64,000 bases of DNA from Solirubrobacter taibaiensis (GTDB lineage Bacteria; Actinomycetota; Thermoleophilia; Solirubrobacterales; Solirubrobacteraceae): assembly GCA_027587225.1 (NCBI GenBank), contig JAPDDQ010000030.1, positions 1 through 64,000 on the forward strand, in the 5' to 3' direction. The translations under genes and the position numbers were made by a program. The notes under the pieces are model-generated. The model was given only the letters and a program-made list of their open reading frames with translations. It made no database searches and had not been told where the DNA came from. This document shows positions 15,240-22,798 of the stretch, one piece after another. Numbering within the stretch: position 1 is the first letter of the stretch; every line of letters begins with the position of its first letter.

Positions 15240-15634
15240 TGAGCTGGGTCGCCGTCCTTGCCGCCTTTCTCGTCGCCCACATGGTGGGGGACTACCTGCT
15301 CCAGACGGACTGGCAGGCGCGCAACAAGCGCGGCGGTCTCGGCAACGACGCCGTCGCCCGCCGCGCCCTCGTCACGCACGTGACGACGTACACGCTGGCC
15401 TTCCTGCCCGCAATGATCTGGATCGGCACCGAGCTCGAGCCGGTGTGGGCGCTCGTCGCCGGCGTCCTGATCTTCGTGCCGCACCTGCTGATCGACGACG
15501 GCCGGCTCGTGCGGGTCTACCTCGTGCGCGTCAAACGGGCCGACGGGACGAACTTCGGGCTGGCGGCGTCGGTCGACCAGTCCTTCCACGTGCTCTCGCT
15601 GTTCTTCGTCGCGCTGCTGGTGGGTGCGGCGTGA
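15239..15634 (+). CDS. DUF3307 integral membrane protein
   Basis: A 131-residue protein with about four hydrophobic segments. AHMVGDYLLQTDWQARNK (about 13-30) and PHLLIDDGRLVRVYL, followed by DQSFHVLSL, are the conserved blocks of DUF3307 membrane proteins, whose function is unknown. The acidic and His residues in helices suggest a metal or substrate site. The GTG start shares one base with the preceding TAG, and the stop overlaps the adenylate cyclase GTG by four bases, so it is tightly coupled to both. Confidence 0.8.
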   Translation: MSWVAVLAAFLVAHMVGDYLLQTDWQARNKRGGLGNDAVARRALVTHVTTYTLAFLPAMIWIGTELEPVWALVAGVLIFVPHLLIDDGRLVRVYLVRVKRADGTNFGLAASVDQSFHVLSLFFVALLVGAA

Positions 15635-18546
15635 CCGCTCCGAGCCCCCTGCGCCGGATCCTGCTGCTGCTCGTGGCCGCGTTGATCGCGGTGGGGATGG
15701 GCGCGCTGTTCCAGGCCGCCGGACTGATGAGCGCGGTCGAGCGCGGGAGCGTGAACACGCGCTTCGACGTGCGCGGCGCCCAGGACCCGCCGGCCGACGT
15801 CATGGTGGTGGACATCGACACGCGCACGGCCGGGGAAGAAGACTGGCCGATCAACCGCAACCACTTCGCGAAGGCCATCACCGAGCTCTCGCAGGCGGGT
15901 GCCGGCGTGATCGTGCTCGACGTCCCGATCACCGAGGAGAGCGCCGACCCGGACGCCGACAACGCGCTCTTCGAAGCCGTGGCGACTGCTGAGCCGCCCG
16001 TCGTCATGACCACGGGCGAGGCCGACAAGGGCGAGACCCTGATCTTCGGCGGCGGTGAAGGCCTGAAGGAGTCGGGCGCGCTGCCGGCCAGCTCCGTGCT
16101 GCGGATCGACACCGACGACGCCGTACGGCGGATGGGCGCGACCGAGGACGGGCTCCGGACGGTGTCGTACGTGGCGGCCGAGGCCAAGCTCGGCCGCGCG
16201 ATCAAGCCGCCGGCGGAAGAACCCTGGATCGCCTATCCGGGTCCGCCCGGCACCGTGTCCCACCTCAGCCTCGCGGACGTCGAGAACGGCAAGTTCAAGC
16301 CGGAGACGGTGCGCGGGAAGGTTGCGCTGATCGGCGTCAACGGCGAGTACGCCCACACGATCGGCGACACGCACGAGACGCCCGCCGGACCCGAGATGGC
16401 CGGCCCGGAGATCCGCGCGGCGTCGATCGTCACCGCGCTGGACGGGTTCCCGCTGCGCGACGCACCCGCCTGGGCGGTGTGGGTGGCGATCGTCGCGCTC
16501 GCGCTGATCCCGCCGCTGTTCGCGCTGCGCTGGGGGCCGTTCGTGGCGCTCGTCGCGGGGTTCGTCGCGGCGGCGCTGTACCTCGTCTTCGCCCAGTTCG
16601 CGTTCAACGGCGACCGGATCATCGCCATCATCCCGCCGCTCGCGGCCGTGGTGACCAGCATGATCGCGACCGCGAGCCTGGTCCACGGTGATCGCCCGGC
16701 ATGGCTGGACCGGTTCCTCGACTTCGTCAGTCCCTCCCGCGGCGGCAACACGCGCACGCGGCGGCTGCGCGCGCTGTTGCTGCTGATCGCGGCGTTCGCC
16801 GCGGTGGCGATCCCGCTCTTCCTCGAGGTCTCCGGCGCGCTCAAGCGCGTGGACCTGGCCACGATCGACACTCGCTACAGCATCCGCGGGGACCAGGAAC
16901 CGCCGCCGGACGTGGTGCTCGTCGGCTTCGACGACATCACCTTCGAGCAGCTCAACGAGCAGTGGCCGTTCCCACGCGGGTTCCACGCCAAGGCGATCAC
17001 GGCGCTCAAGGCCGCCGGGGCGCGCTCGATCGCCTACGACGTCCAGTTCACCGAGCCGAGCGGCGAGACCGAGGAGGACATCAAGAACGACAACGCGTTG
17101 ATCGAAGCCGTCCGGAAGGCCGGCAACGTCGTGCTCTCCACCACGGAGGTCGGGCCCGGCGGGACCACGCGCGTGCTCGGGGGCGGCGAGGCGCTCAAGG
17201 CCAGCCGCGGGACTGCGGCCAGCACGAGCTACGCGACCGACGCGGACGGGCGCATTCGCCGCATGATGTTCGACCAGGACGGACTCGAGTCGTTCCCGCT
17301 CGCCGCCGTGCGGGTGGCCCAAGGCGGCAAGGCGGTCGCCCTCCCGGACGGTGACAGCGCCTACATCGAGTTCCCCGGCGGGCTCGGCACGGTGCGCAAG
17401 ATCCCCTTCAGCGAGGTCTACAAAGGGACCTTCCCGAAGTCCGCCGTGCGCGGAAAGATCGTCGTCGTCGGCTCCACCGCGACGTCGCTGCAGGACTTCC
17501 ACCGCACCGCGACCTCCGGCGACTCGACGATGGCCGGCGCCGAGATCCAGGCCGACGCGATCCAGACCGTCCTGAACGACTTCCCGCTGCGGCCAGTCCC
17601 GTGGTGGGTGAACGCACTGATCGTGATCGTGCTCGGCGCGCTTACTCCGCTGCTCGCACTCCGGTTCAAGATGGGCCTGGCGATCGCCGCGGGTCTCTTC
17701 GCGCTCGCGGCGTTCGTGATCGCGGCGCAGATCTTGTTCGAGAACGGCGCGCTCCTCGCCGGCATCTACCCGATCGTCGCCGCCGTGGCCGGGCTGCTGG
17801 CCACGGGCGCGATCCACGGCCTGACGGTCGCGTTCGAGCGCGAGCAGGCGCGCGACGCCTTCGCCCGCTTCGTGCCCGAGGCCGTCGTGGACCAGGTCCT
17901 GGCGGACGCCGAGGGCGTGCGCCTGGGTGGCGTACGCGGCGAAGCCACCGTCATGTTCAGCGACCTGCGCGGCTTCACCTCGTTCAGCGAGACCCTCGAG
18001 CCGGAGCGCGTCATCGAGTCGCTGAACATGTACCTGACGCAGATGAGCGAGGCCATCCTCGACCACGGCGGCACGCTCGTCGCCTACATGGGCGACGGCA
18101 TCATGGCCGTGTTCGGCGCGCCGCTGAAGCAGGAGGACCACGCCGACCGCGCCCTGGAGGCCGCCCGCGACATGCTCGGCCGGATGGACGGCTTCAACGG
18201 CTGGCTGCGCGAGCAGGGCCTCCACGACGGCTTCAAGATGGGCATCGGCCTGAACTCCGGCCCGGTCATGTCCGGCAACGTCGGCTCCGAGCGCCGGCTC
18301 GAGTACACCGCGCTCGGCGACACCACCAACACCGCGGCCCGCCTGGAAGGCATGACCAAGGGCACGCCGCACCAGCTCTACATCTCCGACACCACCCGCC
18401 AGGCACTCACGCGGCCGGTCGAGGACATCGTCGAGGTGGGCGAGGCGGAGGTCCGTGGGCGCAAGGCGAAGGTCAAGCTCTGGTCGCTGCGCGACGGCGA
18501 CGAGTTCAACCCGGCGCCCCCGGACCCGCAACGCGTCGAGGCCTGA
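15631..18546 (+). CDS. Double-CHASE2 membrane adenylate cyclase (class III)
   Basis: A 971-residue receptor-type cyclase in the cytoplasmic membrane. It is a tandem repeat of two sensor units, each a CHASE2 extracellular domain (about 35-285 and 400-635) followed by a group of transmembrane helices. The catalytic domain (about 765-955) has metal-binding Asp in FSDLRGF (about 777) and MGDGIMAVFG (about 821). The GDTTNTAARLE block carries the adenine-side Asp and the transition-state Asn and Arg. It should make cyclic AMP from ATP in response to an external signal. The two CHASE2 units are clearly paralogous (for example PPADVMVVDID and PPPDVVLVGFD). Neighbours are DUF3307 upstream and DUF4231 downstream. 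Confidence 0.9.
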   Translation: MTAPSPLRRILLLLVAALIAVGMGALFQAAGLMSAVERGSVNTRFDVRGAQDPPADVMVVDIDTRTAGEEDWPINRNHFAKAITELSQAGAGVIVLDVPITEESADPDADNALFEAVATAEPPVVMTTGEADKGETLIFGGGEGLKESGALPASSVLRIDTDDAVRRMGATEDGLRTVSYVAAEAKLGRAIKPPAEEPWIAYPGPPGTVSHLSLADVENGKFKPETVRGKVALIGVNGEYAHTIGDTHETPAGPEMAGPEIRAASIVTALDGFPLRDAPAWAVWVAIVALALIPPLFALRWGPFVALVAGFVAAALYLVFAQFAFNGDRIIAIIPPLAAVVTSMIATASLVHGDRPAWLDRFLDFVSPSRGGNTRTRRLRALLLLIAAFAAVAIPLFLEVSGALKRVDLATIDTRYSIRGDQEPPPDVVLVGFDDITFEQLNEQWPFPRGFHAKAITALKAAGARSIAYDVQFTEPSGETEEDIKNDNALIEAVRKAGNVVLSTTEVGPGGTTRVLGGGEALKASRGTAASTSYATDADGRIRRMMFDQDGLESFPLAAVRVAQGGKAVALPDGDSAYIEFPGGLGTVRKIPFSEVYKGTFPKSAVRGKIVVVGSTATSLQDFHRTATSGDSTMAGAEIQADAIQTVLNDFPLRPVPWWVNALIVIVLGALTPLLALRFKMGLAIAAGLFALAAFVIAAQILFENGALLAGIYPIVAAVAGLLATGAIHGLTVAFEREQARDAFARFVPEAVVDQVLADAEGVRLGGVRGEATVMFSDLRGFTSFSETLEPERVIESLNMYLTQMSEAILDHGGTLVAYMGDGIMAVFGAPLKQEDHADRALEAARDMLGRMDGFNGWLREQGLHDGFKMGIGLNSGPVMSGNVGSERRLEYTALGDTTNTAARLEGMTKGTPHQLYISDTTRQALTRPVEDIVEVGEAEVRGRKAKVKLWSLRDGDEFNPAPPDPQRVEA

Positions 18547-18547
18547 G

Positions 18548-18970
18548 GTGGAGGACGAGAGTCCCACTCACGCCCGGCTCGCGGATCAACTCGGGTGGTA
18601 CGAGACGAACGCGAAGAGCAACCAGCTCTGGTTCAAGTCGCTCAAAGTCGCCCAGATCGTCGTCGCCGCGGCCATCCCGTCCGCGGCCGCCCTGGGCGCG
18701 TCGGTGGGTGTGGCCGCCGTGCTCGGCTCGGTCGTCGTGGTGCTCGAAGGCATCCAGTCGCTGTTCGGCTTCCAGACGAACTGGACCACGTACCGCAAGA
18801 CGGCGGAGGCGCTCAAGCGCGAGCAGTACCTATACCTCGCGCAGGCCGCCCAGTACGCCGGCGAGGACCGTGAGAAGGTCCTGGCCGTGATCGTGGAGAG
18901 CCTGATCTCCGACGAGACGACCCGCTGGGCGGCGACCCAGATCGAGCCGCAGCAGCCGCCGCCAACCTAG
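18548..18970 (+). CDS. DUF4231 (SLATT-like) two-helix membrane protein
   Basis: A 140-residue protein. An N-terminal helix (RLADQLGWYETNAKSNQ) is followed by two hydrophobic helices (about 33-50 and 52-70) and a conserved soluble part, NWTTYRKTAEALKREQYLYL. This matches DUF4231, which I recall as related to the SLATT family of predicted nucleotide-responsive membrane effectors. The GTG start is one base after the adenylate cyclase stop, so the two are co-translated. That makes a cyclase-effector pair a reasonable hypothesis. The stop is convergent with the next gene, sharing CTAG. Confidence 0.82.
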   Translation: MEDESPTHARLADQLGWYETNAKSNQLWFKSLKVAQIVVAAAIPSAAALGASVGVAAVLGSVVVVLEGIQSLFGFQTNWTTYRKTAEALKREQYLYLAQAAQYAGEDREKVLAVIVESLISDETTRWAATQIEPQQPPPT

Positions 18971-20142
18971 GCTTTGGGCAGCACGCGCACGCGCAGGACG
19001 CGGTAGCTGCCGTAGCGGTCGCGCTGCGCCGTGGCGAGCGTGAAGCGACCCGGGCCCGCGGGCGCGAGCCCGGCCGGCTCGTGTTGCACCTTGATCCGCG
19101 CGCCCCAGGTCCCATCGGGGCGCAGGACCCGGACGTACGGGCGGGGGCGGCGCTCGGAGCCGCTGACGGCGGCGACCGCGCCGCCGCCGTCGGTGTTCAG
19201 CGTCGCGAGCAGCGGAAAGGCGGCGAAATGGCCGATCAACGTCGGCGCGGAGAACGGCGCTCCGGGGCGCGAGACGGCGACGCGCAGGGCGCCGGCGCGG
19301 GGATAGGAGTCCGTGGCCCAGGCCGCGAGCACGTCGCCGCGCGGCCCGGCGGCGAGCGCGCGCAGGTAGGTGCCCCGCTCGTTGACGAAGGGTGCCGGGG
19401 CGAAGCTGGGGCCGGCGGCGAACGAGAGCGCTTGGCTGACCTCTCCAGGGTCGTCCCAGGCGAGCACGGCGCGGCCCGTTCCGTCCATGGCGAGCTCCGG
19501 CCCGAACGCGGGCGCGATGGCGCGGGTCGTCCACGCGCCGGCGGCTGGATGCTCGGAGACGTGCAGGACGCGGTCATCACGGCCGGTGGTGAATGCCACG
19601 GTCGCGGAGCCGTCGGGCCCGACCGCGATCTCTGGCTCATCGATGACCTCGGCGGCCAACCGCGTCGGCGCTTCCATGCTGCCGTCGGCCGCGACGTACG
19701 CGGCCATCGCGGGCTGACGTCGCCCGCCGCTGTGCGTCCATGTGAGCGCCACCTGCCCGGCGTCGCCGACACCGCACCGGAGACCGTCGACCCAGGCCTT
19801 GGGCGCGGCGACGAGTCGGCGACCCGACCACACCCCGTCAGGCGAGCGCCGCCGGATGAGCACCCGCCACGTCTGGGCGTTCTCGCTGGCGCGATCCCGG
19901 AAGCACGCCACCGCCGCGCCGGATGCCGCGACATCGAAGTCCGCGAGGTCCATGATCGACACCGAGCGCGAGCTCCACAGCTGCTGTCTGCGGCCCGTCG
20001 TGACGTCCATCACCTGCGTGACGTAGCGGTTGCCGCGGTAGCCCGACCAGGTCAGCAGGCCGCGCCCCTGGGCGTCGGCGTCCAGGTGCACGCTGCCGAG
20101 CACGGGCATCGAGGCCACGACCGCCGCGGCCGCCAGGCTCAC
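18967..20142 (-). CDS. Hypothetical exported beta-rich protein, last gene of peroxidase operon
   Basis: A 391-residue protein with a hydrophobic N-terminus (SLAAAAVVASMPVLGSV) that may be a signal peptide or anchor. The rest repeats a pattern of short beta strands with Gly-Asp turns and alternating motifs such as DAQGRGLLTWSG, DGSATVAFTTG, DGTGRAVLAWDD and PRGDVLAAWATD. This looks like a beta-propeller of about six blades. No enzyme motif is seen. The GTG start overlaps the small upstream gene by GTGA, and that small gene is a shortened paralogue. Function is unknown. Confidence 0.72.
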   Translation of the reverse strand: MSLAAAAVVASMPVLGSVHLDADAQGRGLLTWSGYRGNRYVTQVMDVTTGRRQQLWSSRSVSIMDLADFDVAASGAAVACFRDRASENAQTWRVLIRRRSPDGVWSGRRLVAAPKAWVDGLRCGVGDAGQVALTWTHSGGRRQPAMAAYVAADGSMEAPTRLAAEVIDEPEIAVGPDGSATVAFTTGRDDRVLHVSEHPAAGAWTTRAIAPAFGPELAMDGTGRAVLAWDDPGEVSQALSFAAGPSFAPAPFVNERGTYLRALAAGPRGDVLAAWATDSYPRAGALRVAVSRPGAPFSAPTLIGHFAAFPLLATLNTDGGGAVAAVSGSERRPRPYVRVLRPDGTWGARIKVQHEPAGLAPAGPGRFTLATAQRDRYGSYRVLRVRVLPKA

Positions 20143-20354
20143 GACGCCTCCAGCGGTCGCACCCGCAGCGTCCAGTCCTCGCGCCGGCCGGCGTCGTCGA
20201 TGCCGCAGGTGGCTCTCTCGATCGAGGTCTTCGCCGGCACGACGACGACCGGCCGCGACCACGCACCCTGCGGCGAGCGGCGATAGACACGCACGCGGCG
20301 CTTGTACGCGTCGCCATCGCGCCGGTCGATCACCTCCGCTGCGGCCAGGCTCAT
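20139..20354 (-). CDS. Short, internally deleted paralogue of the downstream gene
   Basis: A 71-residue frame coupled by ATGA to the peroxidase gene before it and by GTGA to the beta-rich protein gene after it. It opens MSLAAA like its neighbour. Its middle (RVRVYRRSPQGAWSRP ... CGIDDAG) aligns with RVLIRRRSPDGVWSGR ... CGVGDAG of that neighbour. Its tail WTLRVRPLEAS resembles the neighbour's C-terminus VLRVRVLPKA. It appears to be a collapsed tandem duplicate that kept both ends and one blade. Whether the peptide is functional is unclear. Confidence 0.6.
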   Translation of the reverse strand: MSLAAAEVIDRRDGDAYKRRVRVYRRSPQGAWSRPVVVVPAKTSIERATCGIDDAGRREDWTLRVRPLEAS

Positions 20355-21730
20355 GCCTGGGCCAGGTACCGCAGGCCGCTCATCGACGGCTGGAACAGGT
20401 ACTCGCCGCCGCGCAGCGTCACGAACCGCGGCTGCGGCTTCAGGAAATGCGGGGGGTGGCCCTGGATCGTCATCTTGCCCTCGGTGCCGTGCGGTTCGCC
20501 GACGAGGAAGTCCTTGTCGCGGCCGAGGCCGAACGGATCGCCGTCATCGATCCATAGTGCCTGAACGGTTTCGAACTGGCGCCAGATGTCCGCCTGGAAG
20601 CAGACGAACACCAGGCCGCGATCTACGCCGTCGTCCTCGACGACGCCCGGGGGAAGCGGTTTGCCGTATGCGCGGCCGCGGCGCACGAGGCGATGTCGAT
20701 TGGAGAGCCGGCCGTTGAAGAAGCCGATCGAGTCACGCGGGTTGGCCCGGCGGATGTGCGCGCCGAGCGGGCACTTCAGGCCGCCTGGGTCGTCGTCGTA
20801 GCCGAAGTCGTTGATGCGCCGCGAGTCGCTCGAGAGTGCGGCGTCGGGTGAGTCGGGAGAGAGCGCGAGCGGCGTGCCGTCGGGCCAGCGGCCGACGATC
20901 TTCGCCGCGAGCTGGTCGGCGCCGCCCGGGTAGTTCTGCGCCGCCATGTAGCGCCGGAACGCGGCCGTGTCCATCGCCAGCTTGCGGTACACCACGAACG
21001 TCCCGTTGCGCTCGAACGGGGCCATCGGCGCGGCGGGCAGCGTGCCGTCCTCGTCCTCGTACCCCAGCAGGATCTCGCCCGTGGCGACGTCGCGCCAGCC
21101 GCCGGCGCCATCGGGCTGGCCGTCGCCGGGCCGCGGCTCCACGCCGGCGCCCCGCAACGCGGGCTGCGCGATCCCGTCGAAGAAGCCGAAGTGGTCCTTC
21201 CCGCCGGGCAGGGCCTCGGCGCGCTGCAGGTGCACGAGCGTCACGGCCCGCTGCTCGGCGTCCTCACCGATCACCGACACAACCGCCTCCCGCAGGTGCT
21301 CCCAGTCGATCGCGTAGACCGTGACGAGCACGTGCGCGTCGCCCGTGCCGAGCCCTTCCTCCCACGCGGACGGCGCGCTCGGCCCGCGGTCGCCGAGTTG
21401 CTCGGCGCGCGCCGCCATCCCGTCCTGGAAGGCCGCGGGGAAGGACTCCATCACCTCCGGCGCGAGCCCCAACGCCGACAACCCGGCGAACGTGAACGCC
21501 ACGTTCATGGCCGTGGCGGGCGTGCCGGTGATCCACGGCGCCGCCGTCGCCACCTGCGGCAGCATCCGCCGCATCAGCGCCCGCGCCTCCTCCACGTCGA
21601 CGATCCGCAGGAACAGGTACGCCGCCGCGGGGTGCGTGTAGCCGCGCAGGACGTTGCCCTGGATGTCCTCGAGGTCGAAGTCGGCGCGCCGCGGCTTGCG
21701 GCGCGGCACGTTGGGCGGGCGGCCGAGCAT
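20351..21730 (-). CDS. Dyp-type heme peroxidase
   Basis: A 459-residue dye-decolorizing peroxidase. The GxxDG motif is in FGFFDGIAQPAL (about 189-200), carrying the catalytic Asp. The proximal heme His lies in CPLGAHIRRANPRD (about 337-350), followed by an Arg-rich segment. The N-terminus DFDLEDIQGNVLRGYTH is characteristic of the larger A/B-type Dyp proteins. No Tat signal is visible, so it is probably cytoplasmic or acts with a membrane complex. It oxidises phenolics or other substrates with hydrogen peroxide. It lies inside a seven-gene minus-strand operon, two bases after the preceding stop. Confidence 0.9.
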   Translation of the reverse strand: MLGRPPNVPRRKPRRADFDLEDIQGNVLRGYTHPAAAYLFLRIVDVEEARALMRRMLPQVATAAPWITGTPATAMNVAFTFAGLSALGLAPEVMESFPAAFQDGMAARAEQLGDRGPSAPSAWEEGLGTGDAHVLVTVYAIDWEHLREAVVSVIGEDAEQRAVTLVHLQRAEALPGGKDHFGFFDGIAQPALRGAGVEPRPGDGQPDGAGGWRDVATGEILLGYEDEDGTLPAAPMAPFERNGTFVVYRKLAMDTAAFRRYMAAQNYPGGADQLAAKIVGRWPDGTPLALSPDSPDAALSSDSRRINDFGYDDDPGGLKCPLGAHIRRANPRDSIGFFNGRLSNRHRLVRRGRAYGKPLPPGVVEDDGVDRGLVFVCFQADIWRQFETVQALWIDDGDPFGLGRDKDFLVGEPHGTEGKMTIQGHPPHFLKPQPRFVTLRGGEYLFQPSMSGLRYLAQA

Positions 21731-21732
21731 GC

Positions 21733-22287
21733 TCAGAACGTCCCCCGGAACCGCGCCCGCAGCGTCTCGGCGTCGACGCCCTGCGCGTCGACCGCGAAGT
21801 CGATCACCTGCTCGCGCAACGCCAGCGCCGCGTGCACCTCGGCCACGGTCGCGTTCGGCATCGCGCTCCGGAAGAGCCCGGGCCGAGCCTGGATCGAGCG
21901 CACCCAGCCCTGGAACGCGCCCGCGTTCTCCCGTCCCGGGTAGCCGACGCAGCATCCCCACCACTCGTCGCACTCGGGCACGAGCCGGCGCAGCTCCTCC
22001 AGGTACGGGTCCAGGTCGCCGTCGATTGTGCTGGTGAAGACGACGTGCGCGTGCTGGAGCGTGTCGGTCTTGGACTGCTTCGGGCCCTGGTGCACGAGCG
22101 CGCGGAACAGCTGCACGCGGGCGATGTGCAGCGTCCCGATCCGCGCGAACGGGCTGTCCGCGCCGGTCGGCAGCGCGCTGAGATACGCCTCGACGTCCTC
22201 CGCGTAGCCGTCCTGCAGCCGCGCGAAGGTCGTCAGCGCGTACGCGCTCCCGGTCCGGTGGCCGCGCTCAAAGATGCGCTTGAGCAT
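21733..22287 (-). CDS. Hypothetical protein upstream of the Dyp peroxidase
   Basis: A 184-residue soluble protein of no family I recognise. It carries the segments IGTLHIARVQLFRALVHQGP, VVFTSTIDGDLDPYLEELRR and the Cys/Trp-rich ECDEWWGCCVGYPG. The hydrophobic strand followed by STIDGD resembles the ferredoxin-like (dimeric alpha-beta barrel) repeat that also builds Dyp peroxidases, and the next gene upstream shows a comparable ESNFDGP segment. Its start overlaps the previous gene by 20 bases. It is likely a partner of the peroxidase. This is inference from fold-like pattern and operon position. Confidence 0.65.
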   Translation of the reverse strand: MLKRIFERGHRTGSAYALTTFARLQDGYAEDVEAYLSALPTGADSPFARIGTLHIARVQLFRALVHQGPKQSKTDTLQHAHVVFTSTIDGDLDPYLEELRRLVPECDEWWGCCVGYPGRENAGAFQGWVRSIQARPGLFRSAMPNATVAEVHAALALREQVIDFAVDAQGVDAETLRARFRGTF

Positions 22288-22798
22288 CGGTCAGGAACCG
22301 CTCCCACGCGGCCTTGAACTCGTCGGGCGGCAGGTTCGGGTCCAGTTCCGCGAAGCGGTCGCGCACCTCGAGCGCGTTGTTGACCATCCGCGTGGACGAG
22401 TCGGCGTGCGCGCAGTAGTACGTGCCGCCCTCCATCGAGTTCATCCCGATCCACGCCTTCAGCGGCTCGGCGGGCGGCGGCGCGGGGAAGCCCGGGCCGC
22501 GCCCCCACGTGACGCGGATGTCCAACGGGATCACGTACGCGAACGCGTCGATGTAGTGCTGCCAGGGCCCGTCGAAGTTGCTCTCGAAGAACAGGTACTG
22601 GTAGTTCAGGCGCTCGCCCTCGAGGCCGGGCACGATCGTCCAGCGCACGAACTTGATGAAGTTGAACTGCAGGATGTGGCGCGCCATGAACGGCAGGTGC
22701 CGCGTGACCGGCAGGCCGATACGCAACAACCACACCCACTGGGGGCGGATCGGCGTGAAGAGCGTGAGGCCGGTCATCCGGCCGTGCACGTTCCCCAT
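22268..22798 (-). CDS. Hypothetical protein with peroxidase-associated LFFESNFDG motif
   Basis: A 176-residue protein. An amphipathic N-terminal half (WVWLLRIGLPVTRHLPFMARH) is followed by FIKFVRWTIVPG and YLFFESNFDGPWQHYIDAF, then by a Tyr/Cys-containing region GGTYYCAHADSS. The strand-ESNFDG-helix block is a pattern I have seen in hypothetical proteins linked to peroxidases and lipid enzymes. It may form the ferredoxin-like fold. It begins one base before the stop of the gene upstream and overlaps the gene downstream by 20 bases. Function is unknown. Confidence 0.65.
   Translation of the reverse strand: MGNVHGRMTGLTLFTPIRPQWVWLLRIGLPVTRHLPFMARHILQFNFIKFVRWTIVPGLEGERLNYQYLFFESNFDGPWQHYIDAFAYVIPLDIRVTWGRGPGFPAPPPAEPLKAWIGMNSMEGGTYYCAHADSSTRMVNNALEVRDRFAELDPNLPPDEFKAAWERFLTDAQAHL

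Noticed and set aside
15517-18567. A 1016-codon open frame antisense to the adenylate cyclase
   Set aside because: Its protein is Arg/Ala/Gly/His-rich with no motif and mirrors codon positions of the cyclase. This is typical of high-GC shadow frames.
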